NCBI GenBank assembly: GCA_902783905.1 | Contig: CACZSP010000197.1 | Coordinates: forward strand, 1-12,616 | DNA from: an uncultured Ruminococcus sp. | GTDB taxonomy: Bacteria > Bacillota > Clostridia > Oscillospirales > CAG-272 | DNA length: 12,616 bases | Direction of reading: 5' to 3' | Shown here: piece by piece, positions 1 through 7,387 of the stretch | How positions within the stretch are numbered: position 1 is the stretch's first letter | Layout: each line of letters opens with the position of its first letter | Translations under genes and position numbers: made by a program | Notes under the pieces: model-generated | What the model saw: only the letters and a program-made list of their open reading frames with translations | Told to the model about the DNA's origin: nothing | The model's database searches: none

Positions 1-28
1 CTTTGTTTTATCGAGAAGAGTACGCGAT

Positions 29-1060
29 ATGAAGCCGTTCCGTTTCCGTCCCGACATAGGAATAGATCTCGGCACCGCATCCTGCCTCGTTTACGTCAGA
101 GGCACGGGTATAGTGGTGACCGAGCCTTCTGTCGTTGCTGTTGATACGACGACCGGGGATATTCTGTGCGACGGTCAGCAGGCGAAGGAAATGCTCGGAA
201 AGGCGCCGTCAAACATCAGGGTCGTGCGTCCGCTGCGCGACGGAGTCATAAGCGAATACGATCTCACTCTGCGCATGCTCCAGAGATATATAAAACGCGC
301 CTGCGGACTGCGGGTGCTGAAGCCGAGGGTCATCATCTGCATACCGTCGGGCATCACCGAAGTCGAGGAGCGCGCGGTCGTCGACGCCGCCAAAAGCGCC
401 GGCGCCGGGTCGGTCTATCTTATCGAGGAACCTGTCGCCGCGGCTCTCGGAGCGGGTATCGACATATCCGAGCCGGGCGGCAACATGGTGGTGGATATCG
501 GAGGCGGGACCACCGATATCGCGGTCATTTCGCTTGAAAACGTAGTCGTTTCAGATTCGATACGCGTAGCCGGAGAAAAATTCAACGACGCGATCATAGA
601 TTACGTGAGAAACAAATACAATCTTCTGATAGGAGACCTTACCGCCGAAGAGGTGAAGAGACGCATCGGAAACGTGTCGAGGCATCAGGAAAGGGCGGTC
701 TACACCGCAAAGGGAAGATGTCTTGCACAGGGTATTCCGCGCGAGGTTGTGCTTCACTCGGGAGAAATGCTCGAGGCGATGCTCAGCCCGATCACGGCGG
801 TCGTCGACGCCGTCTGCCAGGTAATAGAACGCACTCCTCCGGAGCTCGTATCGGATATCATCAAGAACGGTATTTGCATGACGGGCGGAGGATCGCTCCT
901 CAAGGGCTTCAACGAACTGATAACCGAGATCACCGGGATACGTACGCGGGTCGCTTCAAATCCGATAAACTGCGTGGTACTCGGAACCGGCCGCGCTTTT
1001 GAAAAGATCGGAACTCTCACCGAAGCGGGAGTCAACATTTCCGGCGGAAGAAGATACTGA
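29..1060 (+). CDS. mreB: Rod-shape-determining actin homologue MreB/Mbl
   Basis: This is a 343-residue bacterial actin that polymerises under the membrane and guides cell-wall synthesis during elongation. It has all the ATPase landmarks of the family: phosphate-1 motif DLGTAS at residues 13-18, IEEPVAAALGAG at 132-143, phosphate-2 motif DIGGGTTD at 156-163, and the adenosine motif MTGGGSLLKGF near 284-294. The MreB-specific stretch GRCLAQGIP is at 229-237. Length matches the family (about 335-345). The frame is open to the window edge, but the ATG at 29 places the N-terminus as in known MreB proteins; the 28 bases before it show only a weak purine-rich site. It is not followed by mreC or mreD, so it could be a stand-alone paralogue (Mbl type) rather than the mreBCD copy. 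mntP follows after 12 bases. The family call is secure; the choice between MreB and Mbl is not. Confidence 0.93.
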   Translation: MKPFRFRPDIGIDLGTASCLVYVRGTGIVVTEPSVVAVDTTTGDILCDGQQAKEMLGKAPSNIRVVRPLRDGVISEYDLTLRMLQRYIKRACGLRVLKPRVIICIPSGITEVEERAVVDAAKSAGAGSVYLIEEPVAAALGAGIDISEPGGNMVVDIGGGTTDIAVISLENVVVSDSIRVAGEKFNDAIIDYVRNKYNLLIGDLTAEEVKRRIGNVSRHQERAVYTAKGRCLAQGIPREVVLHSGEMLEAMLSPITAVVDAVCQVIERTPPELVSDIIKNGICMTGGGSLLKGFNELITEITGIRTRVASNPINCVVLGTGRAFEKIGTLTEAGVNISGGRRY

Positions 1061-1072
1061 AGGAGCCGGTAA

Positions 1073-1678
1073 ATGCTGATTTTCATAGTTAACGCCGTTC
1101 TACTCGGCGCGGCGCTTGCCATGGACGCCTTTTCGGTTTCGATAGCGAACGCCCTTAAGGACGTTCGGATGAGGCGCCCGAAAATGCTCCTGACGGCAGG
1201 GGTCTTCGGCGTTTTCCAGGCTGTGATGCCGATGGCCGGATGGTTTTTCGTCACCAAGCTCGAGGAGCTTTTCGAATCGCTGAGACAGTTCATACCCTGG
1301 ATTTCTCTCCTGCTTCTGCTTTTCCTCGGGATAAAAATGATAGTCGAGGGAATCAGGGGAAACGGAGACGAAGACGAAACGGGAGGGACCGGATTCGGGT
1401 CGCTGATACTTCAGGGTGTCGCGACTTCGATCGACGCGCTGTCGGTCGGGTTCACCATCGCCGGAATGAGCGTCTGGTCCGCACTTGCCGAATCGCTGAT
1501 AATCGGAGCCGTTACCTTCGCGATCTGTATGGTCGGACTCCTCGCCGGCAAGCGCATAGGAAACGCCGTCGCCGGAAAGGGAACGGTGATCGGCGGGATT
1601 ATACTCATCGCGATAGGATCGGAGATTTTTATCAAAGCGCTGCTTGATCCGTCCGTTCCGGTTTTTTTGATCAGATAA
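1073..1678 (+). CDS. mntP: Manganese efflux pump MntP
   Basis: This 201-residue inner-membrane protein matches MntP (YebN family), which exports Mn2+ and protects against manganese excess. Two inverted half-repeats carry the diagnostic motifs AMDAFSVS (residues 16-23, acidic D18) and ATSIDALSVG (117-126, D121). Six hydrophobic segments are visible, with an acidic loop (GNGDEDE) near residues 96-102 between the halves. An AGGAG site at 1061-1065 lies 7 bases before the ATG and directly after the mreB stop, so the two are probably co-transcribed. Many mntP genes are controlled by a yybP-ykoY manganese riboswitch; the 12-base gap leaves no room for one here. Its placement behind mreB is not an obvious functional pairing. 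Confidence 0.93.
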   Translation: MLIFIVNAVLLGAALAMDAFSVSIANALKDVRMRRPKMLLTAGVFGVFQAVMPMAGWFFVTKLEELFESLRQFIPWISLLLLLFLGIKMIVEGIRGNGDEDETGGTGFGSLILQGVATSIDALSVGFTIAGMSVWSALAESLIIGAVTFAICMVGLLAGKRIGNAVAGKGTVIGGIILIAIGSEIFIKALLDPSVPVFLIR

Positions 1679-1706
1679 ACAAATAACATACAGGAGCAGT
1701 ATAAAA

Positions 1707-2621
1707 ATGAGCAATGCGAAAAACGATCGAATCCGGGTCCGCAAGGCGGTAATTCCCGCAGCGGGACTTGGAACCAGGATGCTTCCGATTTCACGCGCCG
1801 TTCCGAAAGAGATGCTTCCGATAGTCGACAAACCGGCAATCGCCTATCTTGTCGAGGAATGCGCCGCCAGCGGCATCACCGACGTTCTCATCATCACCGG
1901 ACGGAACAAGACGGCGATCGAGGATTATTTCGACTATTCGCCCGAATACGAGGCGGCTTTCGTAAGAAAAAACAAGCCGGAGCAGATAGCGGATATGCGC
2001 GCCGCCGCCGCGCCCGGAGGCGTCAGAGTCTATTTCATGCGTCAGAAGGAGACGATGGGACTCGGACACGCCATCCTCTGCGCCGAGAATTTCATCGGCA
2101 GCGAACCTTTTTCCGTCCTTTACGGAGACGACATCGTCTTTTCCGACGGGAAGCCGGCGACTCTGCAGCTGATTGACGCTTATGAAAAATACGGCAGATC
2201 GGTCTGCGGAGTAAAACCCGTTCCGAGAAATATGCTCAAAAAGTACTGCTCGCTCAAGGCGGAGCCGATCAAAGGCGGAGCGGAGAACGAGTATTTCTGC
2301 GACGATATGATCGAAAAACCCCAGAGAGACGAGGACGCCTTCTCGAATCTTTCGATACTCGGCAGAGTCCTTCTGACTCCCGACATCTTCGATATTCTGA
2401 AGAAGACGAAACCGGGTGCCGGCGGGGAGATTCAGCTGACCGACGCCATCGCCGTCCAGGCGAGAGAGCACGGAGTCACGGCTCTTGAATTCGAGGGAAC
2501 GAGATACGACCTCGGATCCAAGCTCGGACTCATGACGGCAAACGTCGTGAGAGCCGCGCAGAACGAAGAGATCGGAGAGGACTTCCGCGCCTTCCTGAAG
2601 GATTTTGCGTCGAAACTCTGA
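1707..2621 (+). CDS. galU: UTP-glucose-1-phosphate uridylyltransferase
   Basis: This 304-residue cytosolic nucleotidyltransferase makes UDP-glucose from UTP and glucose-1-phosphate, a precursor for envelope polysaccharides and glycolipids. The nucleotide-binding signature GLGTRMLPISRAVPKEMLPI spans residues 20-39. Further GalU hallmarks are ETMGLGHAIL (115-124), the metal-binding GDD (140-142), EKP (203-205), GEIQLTDAI (240-248) and RYDLGSKLG (266-274). Length is normal for bacterial GalU (about 290-310). The start is supported by AGGAG at 1692-1696, 10 bases before the ATG. The gap from mntP is 28 bases, with no terminator. Related thymidylyltransferases (RfbA) lack this motif combination, so GalU (GtaB in bacilli) is the best name. 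Confidence 0.95.
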   Translation: MSNAKNDRIRVRKAVIPAAGLGTRMLPISRAVPKEMLPIVDKPAIAYLVEECAASGITDVLIITGRNKTAIEDYFDYSPEYEAAFVRKNKPEQIADMRAAAAPGGVRVYFMRQKETMGLGHAILCAENFIGSEPFSVLYGDDIVFSDGKPATLQLIDAYEKYGRSVCGVKPVPRNMLKKYCSLKAEPIKGGAENEYFCDDMIEKPQRDEDAFSNLSILGRVLLTPDIFDILKKTKPGAGGEIQLTDAIAVQAREHGVTALEFEGTRYDLGSKLGLMTANVVRAAQNEEIGEDFRAFLKDFASKL

Positions 2622-2676
2622 TTTTTCAGCTTTTAATCAACAGAAAGATCCGCCCCTGACGGACGGGAGGTAACGC

Positions 2677-3162
2677 ATGCGCGTTTCAAAAGAAAACTAT
2701 TATCTTGACATAGCCCGGACGGTCTCCGAAAGAAGCACCTGTCTGCGACGCCGTTTCGGCGCGATCATCGTAAAGGACGATACCATCGTTTCGACGGGAT
2801 ATAACGGAGCCCCGCGGGGAAGAGCAAACTGCAGCGATCTCGGCTTCTGCTTCCGCGAGCACCTCGGTATCCCGAGAGGTGAAAGATACGAGATGTGCCG
2901 CTCGGTCCATGCAGAGGCAAACGCCATCGTCGCCGCCGAGAGGGACAGAATGATCGGTTCGATCCTTTATCTCTGCTGCACCTCCCCTGAAGACGGCGCG
3001 ATAATGGGCGGCACCAACAGCTGCATGATGTGCAAGAAACTGATCATCAACGCCGGGATCTCGAAGGTGGTCGTCAGGGACGACGCCGAGAATTTCAGGG
3101 TGATCGAAGTGTCCGACTGGATCACCGACGACGATTCGCTCAGCGGCAAATTCGGATACTGA
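2677..3162 (+). CDS. dCMP deaminase family protein (ComEB-like)
   Basis: This is a 161-residue zinc-dependent cytidine/deoxycytidylate deaminase-family enzyme. dCMP deaminases convert dCMP to dUMP, the precursor of dTMP. The catalytic HAE is at residues 78-80 in the stretch SVHAEANAI, and the second zinc motif is C116-x-x-C119. The N-terminal block with STCLRRRFGAI and GYNGAPRG is typical of ComEB and dCMP deaminases. The residue before C116 is serine, where the family usually has proline (PCxxC), and about a dozen residues precede it as an insertion-like loop. A strong GGGAGG site at 2665-2670 sits 6 bases before the ATG. The 55-base gap after galU shows no convincing hairpin or promoter. 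Deaminase membership is clear; dCMP as substrate is inferred. Confidence 0.88.
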   Translation: MRVSKENYYLDIARTVSERSTCLRRRFGAIIVKDDTIVSTGYNGAPRGRANCSDLGFCFREHLGIPRGERYEMCRSVHAEANAIVAAERDRMIGSILYLCCTSPEDGAIMGGTNSCMMCKKLIINAGISKVVVRDDAENFRVIEVSDWITDDDSLSGKFGY

Positions 3163-3164
3163 CC

Positions 3165-3170
3165 CGGAGG
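3165..3170 (+). promoter_or_regulatory. Ribosome binding site fixing the lipoprotein start
   Basis: CGGAGG lies 6 bases upstream of the ATG at 3177 and directly after the deaminase stop codon. It selects this ATG over an upstream in-frame ATG at 3030, which lies inside the deaminase gene and would add 49 Arg-rich residues in front of a signal peptide. Confidence 0.75.
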
Positions 3171-3176
3171 ACGATT

Positions 3177-3815
3177 ATGCCGAAAAAGACGATAAACGCC
3201 TGCTGCCTCCTTGTGTCGGCGGTAATCCTTCTGATCTGCGCCTCCTGCGGCAGGGGCCTTGAAATAAAAGGCGACAAGGTATACGATCCGAAGTCGGGAG
3301 TATCATATCATTTCGTCCCCTCATGCTATCAGCCGAAGGGCTATTCGGAGGAGGTTTTCGCCGTATTCGAGCTTAACGGGGTAACCGTCGACTACTATAC
3401 GGTGGAGGGTGCCGACAGTTCGGAGTGGCTGTATTCGGAACTGAAGGAACTGATATATTCCGGAGACGTTTCGGATCTCCCGGATCTTTCGCAGTTCGGT
3501 GCGGATAAGCTTTTCCTCTGCTACAACTCGGACGCCAATTTCTCTTTTGACGAAATCACGGATAAAGAACTTCTCGGAAGGATTTCGGACAGGTTCGTCA
3601 GCGGGGAGAGAGTCAATCCGACCTACTACGATCACGAAACCTACCGGCTGCTTTTCGAGTCGGCGAAATATCCGTCGCTTTATTATATGATTCTGCTCAT
3701 CGTGACGGGCGACGCCATGTATATGCACGACAGACTTTCCGGAGTTTACGTGGAGGCGACCGATCTTTTCTCTGAGCGAATCAATTTTTTCAGCTATGAA
3801 AGCGGAAACGACTGA
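3177..3815 (+). CDS. Predicted secreted lipoprotein of unknown function
   Basis: This protein of 212 residues belongs to no family I recognise. It opens with a positively charged MPKK, a hydrophobic core (about residues 8-21) and CASC ending at Cys24, which looks like a lipoprotein signal peptide. The -3 residue of the lipobox is Cys rather than the usual Leu/Val/Ile, so lipidation at Cys24 is likely but not certain. The mature part is acidic and rich in Tyr, Ser and Asp, with no repeat, metal motif or catalytic signature that I can see. One hydrophobic stretch (YYMILLIVTG, near residues 165-174) looks like a buried strand rather than a membrane segment. The gene is 14 bases after the deaminase, and its last 20 bases overlap the start of rimI, so it is translated within the same operon. 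Function unknown. Confidence 0.8.
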   Translation: MPKKTINACCLLVSAVILLICASCGRGLEIKGDKVYDPKSGVSYHFVPSCYQPKGYSEEVFAVFELNGVTVDYYTVEGADSSEWLYSELKELIYSGDVSDLPDLSQFGADKLFLCYNSDANFSFDEITDKELLGRISDRFVSGERVNPTYYDHETYRLLFESAKYPSLYYMILLIVTGDAMYMHDRLSGVYVEATDLFSERINFFSYESGND

Positions 3816-4293
3816 GAAGGAGAATCAATCCGGCGGTTTTTCCGTCCTTCCTTTTGAAGAAAGACATATTCCCGAGGCGGCGCGGATCGAAAAACTCTGT
3901 TTTTCCGATCCGTGGAGCCCCGGGGCTCTTGAATACCTCTGCCGGAGAGACACCGTTTTCGCCGTCGCCTGCGAGGACCGCGACAGCGGTCGGCTCGCCG
4001 CCTACGGGGGAATGGAATATGCCGCCGGAGAGGGGCATATCATAAACGTGGCGACTCATCCGTCGTTCCGGCGTCTCGGCTGCGCGCGGAGCGTCCTTTT
4101 TTCTCTGATCGGCTTCTGCCGCGAACGCGGCATCGGCTATCTCGATCTCGAGGTCAGAAAATCAAACGCGCCGGCAATTTCGCTTTACAGCGGCGCCGGA
4201 TTCGTACCGGTCGCCGTAAGGAAACGCTATTACAGGTTCCCGTCGGAGGACGCTGTCATCATGTCGCTGAATATCGTAACAAATGAAGAATGA
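3796..4293 (+). CDS. rimI: Ribosomal protein S18-alanine N-acetyltransferase RimI
   Basis: This 165-residue GNAT-fold enzyme matches RimI, which acetylates the N-terminal alanine of ribosomal protein S18 using acetyl-CoA. The acetyl-CoA loop RRLGCA is at residues 92-97, preceded by INVATHPS (83-90). The RimI signature follows: LEVRKSNAPAISLYSGAGF at 118-136, RKRYYRFPSEDAVIM at 142-156. The start overlaps the lipoprotein gene by 20 bases and has no clear Shine-Dalgarno sequence, so translation may be coupled. The first 15 or so residues are extra relative to the catalytic core, so the true start is uncertain, though no better ATG is seen. rimI lies directly before tsaD, a common bacterial arrangement that supports the name over a generic GNAT. 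Confidence 0.9.
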   Translation: MKAETTEKENQSGGFSVLPFEERHIPEAARIEKLCFSDPWSPGALEYLCRRDTVFAVACEDRDSGRLAAYGGMEYAAGEGHIINVATHPSFRRLGCARSVLFSLIGFCRERGIGYLDLEVRKSNAPAISLYSGAGFVPVAVRKRYYRFPSEDAVIMSLNIVTNEE

Positions 4294-5317
4294 AATACTG
4301 ATGCTCGGCATCGAATCATCCTGCGACGAGACGGCCGCGGCGGTCGTCAGGGCGCGGAAAGACTCGGGGCGCGTCACAATACTGTCGAACGTCGTCGCCT
4401 CGCAGATAAGCGTACACAGGCTTTACGGAGGGGTTGTTCCCGAGATCGCGGGACGGGCCCACGCCGAGGCGATCGGCCGCGTCGTAAAGGACGCGCTTGA
4501 CGGGGCGGGAACCGGTCCCGGGGACCTCGACGGCGTCGCCGTCACCGCGCGCCCCGGCCTTATCGGAGCTTTGCTCGTCGGAGTGAATTTCGCGAAGGCA
4601 TTTGCCTATTCGAACGGTCTGCCGCTCGTTCCGGTAAATCATACCGCCGCGCATATCGCAACCGCTTTTCTTCTTGAAGACCATCCCGAACCGCCCTTTC
4701 TCGGGCTCGTGGTATCGGGAGGACACACGTCGTTTTATCACGTAAAAACCTATACCGAATACGTCGAGATCGGCGGAACGAGGGACGACGCCGCCGGTGA
4801 GGCGTTCGACAAGGTCGGAAGAGTCCTCGGGCTGGAATACCCCGCCGGCGCAGCCATGGACCGGCTGGCATACGAGGGGGACGCGCGCCTTGGGGGCGGT
4901 TACGTCTCTCTTCCTTCGCCGGCTCTTCCCGGAGAGCGTCCGGAGTTTTCCTTCAGCGGTCTGAAAAGCGCCTCTCTCAACGCGATCAATTCGATGCGAC
5001 AGAAGGGGATCGAACCCGACGCAGCCCTTTTTGCGTCTGAATTCTGCCGCGCGGTCTCCGTCGGGATCGCGTCGTCGGTCCCGAAAGCCGCGGCTCTCAC
5101 CGGATGCCGGTCTCTCGTCGTTTCGGGAGGAGTCGCCGCCAACGGACATCTGAGGGAGGAACTGACGAAAACCTGCTCGTCCCTCGGTATCACCGTTTGT
5201 TTCCCTCCCGCGAAGCTTTGCGGGGACAACGGAGCCATGACCGCCGCCCAGGGCGCTTTCGAGCTTTTTGCCGGAAATACCGCCGATTCAACACTTAACG
5301 CATCTGCCGAATGGTAA
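4283..5317 (+). CDS. tsaD: tRNA t6A threonylcarbamoyltransferase TsaD
   Basis: This 344-residue protein is the catalytic subunit that, with TsaB and TsaE, transfers the threonylcarbamoyl group to A37 of ANN-decoding tRNAs. Family motifs are intact: GIESSCDETAAA (residues 9-20), metal ligands in HTAAH (H120 and H124), VSGGHT (144-149), DDAAGEAFDKVGR (168-180), FSFSGLKSA (222-230), VSGGVAANG (280-288) and CGDNGAM (313-319, ligand D315). Length is normal. The start overlaps rimI by 11 bases and lacks a good ribosome binding site. A second in-frame ATG at 4301 would remove six residues and still keep the first motif. The partner genes tsaB and tsaE, often next to rimI-tsaD in Bacillota, are not in this window. 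Confidence 0.96.
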   Translation: MKNEILMLGIESSCDETAAAVVRARKDSGRVTILSNVVASQISVHRLYGGVVPEIAGRAHAEAIGRVVKDALDGAGTGPGDLDGVAVTARPGLIGALLVGVNFAKAFAYSNGLPLVPVNHTAAHIATAFLLEDHPEPPFLGLVVSGGHTSFYHVKTYTEYVEIGGTRDDAAGEAFDKVGRVLGLEYPAGAAMDRLAYEGDARLGGGYVSLPSPALPGERPEFSFSGLKSASLNAINSMRQKGIEPDAALFASEFCRAVSVGIASSVPKAAALTGCRSLVVSGGVAANGHLREELTKTCSSLGITVCFPPAKLCGDNGAMTAAQGAFELFAGNTADSTLNASAEW

Positions 5318-6384
5318 CTGAAATGGAACTGACCAAAGAACAATCAACCGGCCGTGACGCTTCCGGACCGGCTATCGGAATAAACTACGGCGGACGTGTA
5401 TTCTGCGTCCCCGGAGCCGTTCTCGAACGCCTTAAGGCGGCGTCCAAGCGGGATATAATCATACTCCTTGAACTGCTTGCGGATCCGGGAGCCGGAAGGG
5501 ACGAGCTTGCCGTGCGCGCCGACTGCGCCGACAATCCTTCCGCCGTCGACAACGCTCTCGCCTTCTGGCGGGGAGCCGGAGTCGTGACCGACTCGCAGGA
5601 AACGGCAGCCGCTCCCTCCGTCCCGAAAAGGAAGATAAAAGAGGCGGTCGCCTCCCTGCCGAATTATACGTCCGACGACGTCTCGGCGATCATCGGACGC
5701 GATCCCGCCGTCGGAAGCATGCTCGACGAATGCCAGCGCATACTCGGCCGGGTGTTCGGCGAGGCGGAAAACATGCGTCTGGTTTCGGCGCTCGACTATT
5801 TCGGGCTGACCCCGGAATACATGCTCCTCGTCTGCGCGCACTGCGCCGACAGAGGGAAAAAATCGGTTGCCGCCGTCACAAAAAAACTCGGCGAGCTTTT
5901 CGACAGGGGCATCAGCACGGTGGAGCTTCTGGACGACTATCTTCTCCTCGAAGAAAATTCCGAAAAACTTGAGACGCAGATACGGAAGCTTTTCGGAATG
6001 AATATGACGCGCGAGCTTACCGACCGCGAGAGGTCGATGATAGAGGACTGGACGGGTAAATACGGATACGATATAGACGTCATCAGGCGTGCGTACAATA
6101 TTACCGTCGATACGATCGGAGAGCCGGCTCTCGGGTACGCCAACGCCGTTATGCGCGGCTGGTACGAGAGCGATCTTCACACCCCCGAACAGATCGACGC
6201 GGCGATCGCGGCGCGCAGGGAAGGGAAAAAGAAAAAAGAGGACAAGAGCTTCGACTCGGACGATTTTTTCCGTGCCGCGATAGAGAGGACATACGGTTCA
6301 TCCGGCTCGGCACCACAAGTAGACAACGCCGGAGACGGCGGAAGGAACGTCGGAAACAGGCGCTCATCCGGCTGGAAGAGGTGA
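5311..6384 (+). CDS. dnaD: DnaD-like replication initiation (primosome) protein
   Basis: This 357-residue protein resembles DnaD/DnaB-type primosomal proteins of Bacillota, which remodel origin DNA and help load the replicative helicase. The N-terminal region (about 25-95) looks like a winged-helix-type domain. Two DnaD C-terminal-type (DnaB_2) helical segments follow: one around 135-212 (ILGRVFGEAENM to ELLDDYL) and a clearer one around 226-296, ending in the typical LGYANAVMRGWYESDLHTPE. A charged Lys/Glu-rich and Gly/Ser/Arg-rich tail (about 302-357) looks disordered. The ATG at 5311 overlaps the tsaD stop by 7 bases; an in-frame ATG at 5323 is an equally possible start. The helicase-loader gene begins four bases after its stop, which fits a joint role. 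The split into two domains is inferred by eye. Confidence 0.85.
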   Translation: MVTEMELTKEQSTGRDASGPAIGINYGGRVFCVPGAVLERLKAASKRDIIILLELLADPGAGRDELAVRADCADNPSAVDNALAFWRGAGVVTDSQETAAAPSVPKRKIKEAVASLPNYTSDDVSAIIGRDPAVGSMLDECQRILGRVFGEAENMRLVSALDYFGLTPEYMLLVCAHCADRGKKSVAAVTKKLGELFDRGISTVELLDDYLLLEENSEKLETQIRKLFGMNMTRELTDRERSMIEDWTGKYGYDIDVIRRAYNITVDTIGEPALGYANAVMRGWYESDLHTPEQIDAAIAARREGKKKKEDKSFDSDDFFRAAIERTYGSSGSAPQVDNAGDGGRNVGNRRSSGWKR

Positions 6385-6388
6385 CAGA

Positions 6389-7351
6389 ATGTCGTATAAC
6401 ACCGAAGTTTACAGAAAAGTCAGAGAGGAATTCGAAACGAGACATTTCGAAGCCGAAAGACGAGCCGACGAGAAGAGAGCGGAGCTTCAAAGGGCGATTC
6501 CCGGGCTTGACGCCATCGACCGCCGTCTCGCCATGACCGGTCCGCGGCTTATGGCGATCGCTCTCGGGAAAAGCGCCGAAACGGTCGAAGAAGTGAAAAA
6601 AGACATAACCTCGCTTCGCTCGGAGCGCGACGCCCTCATTACCGCCAACGGCTATCCCGCCGACTACTCCGACGTCGTTTATTCCTGCCCTCTCTGCTCG
6701 GACAGCGGTTTTTCCGACGGCAGGATGTGCTCCTGCATGAAAAGGGACATCCTTATGCGGACCTATGCCGCCTCGGGCGTCGGGCGTCTGATGGAGGAAT
6801 GCCGCTTTGACAACTTTGATCTTTCCTTTTATTCGTCGGATCAGCGCACATATTCGAATATGAAGCGCGTTTTTGAGTTTATCAGGGATTACGCGGAGGA
6901 TTTTTCGCTTGCGTCAGACAGTCTCGCATTGTTCGGCAACACAGGCCTCGGCAAGACACATCTTTCGGTGGCTTTGACGAAAAAAGTGATCGACAAAGGA
7001 TTCGACGCCCTTTATACCGGTTCGGTCGGTATGTTTTCGGATTTCGAGGGTGCGAGATTCCGCACCGACACCGGGACCGGGAACGGCAACGACACCTCGA
7101 GATATTTCACCTGCGAGCTGCTTGTGATAGACGATCTCGGAGCCGAGGTCCCCAGCGCCTTCACCGTCAGCTGTCTTTACGACCTGATAAACCGCCGGAG
7201 CGGTCTCGGACTGCCGACGGTCATCAGCACAAACCTGAATCAGCGGGAGCTCGGAGAAAGATACACCGACCGCATCGTCAGCCGCATATTCGGAGACTAC
7301 CGGACCCTTTATTTCACCGGGACCGACGTGCGGCGGCAGAAGCTCGGCTGA
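6389..7351 (+). CDS. dnaC: DnaC/DnaI-like replicative helicase loader ATPase
   Basis: This 320-residue AAA+ ATPase is of the DnaC/DnaI type, which loads the hexameric replicative helicase onto DNA. A charged, probably coiled N-terminal region (about 5-90) precedes a Cys cluster C100-x2-C103 and C114-x-C116 that probably binds zinc, as in DnaI. The ATPase core carries Walker A GNTGLGKT (183-190), Walker B LLVIDDLGAE (244-253), a sensor-like ISTNL (279-283) and an arginine-finger-like RIVSRI (295-300). An AGAGGTGA-type site overlapping the dnaD stop, a few bases before the ATG, supports this start. IS21-type IstB proteins share the ATPase core, but no transposase is present and the Cys-rich N-terminus and dnaD neighbour favour a helicase loader. 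The symbol dnaC is by family; dnaI would be the Bacillus name. Confidence 0.88.
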   Translation: MSYNTEVYRKVREEFETRHFEAERRADEKRAELQRAIPGLDAIDRRLAMTGPRLMAIALGKSAETVEEVKKDITSLRSERDALITANGYPADYSDVVYSCPLCSDSGFSDGRMCSCMKRDILMRTYAASGVGRLMEECRFDNFDLSFYSSDQRTYSNMKRVFEFIRDYAEDFSLASDSLALFGNTGLGKTHLSVALTKKVIDKGFDALYTGSVGMFSDFEGARFRTDTGTGNGNDTSRYFTCELLVIDDLGAEVPSAFTVSCLYDLINRRSGLGLPTVISTNLNQRELGERYTDRIVSRIFGDYRTLYFTGTDVRRQKLG

Positions 7352-7387
7352 TACTTCAATCGACAAAAACGGAGTTGTTTACACGAT

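Noticed and set aside
65..85. DLGTAS in place of DLGTAN in the MreB phosphate-1 motif
   Set aside because: From memory, clostridial MreB proteins commonly have Ser or Thr here, so it does not mark a degenerate protein.
1061..1072. A yybP-ykoY manganese riboswitch ahead of mntP
   Set aside because: The gap is only 12 bases, filled by a ribosome binding site and spacer.
2622..2676. A terminator between galU and the deaminase gene
   Set aside because: Only 4-base stems (CTGA/TCAG, TCCG/CGGA) can be drawn and none is followed by a T-tract.
3030..3176. A 49-codon N-terminal extension of the lipoprotein gene
   Set aside because: It overlaps the deaminase gene, is Arg-rich shadow sequence, and would bury the signal peptide. 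A good ribosome binding site precedes the ATG at 3177.
4316..5149. A 277-codon - strand open frame opposite tsaD, and a similar one at 5344-6180 opposite dnaD
   Set aside because: Both are low-information, Arg-rich antisense frames covering conserved genes on the other strand.
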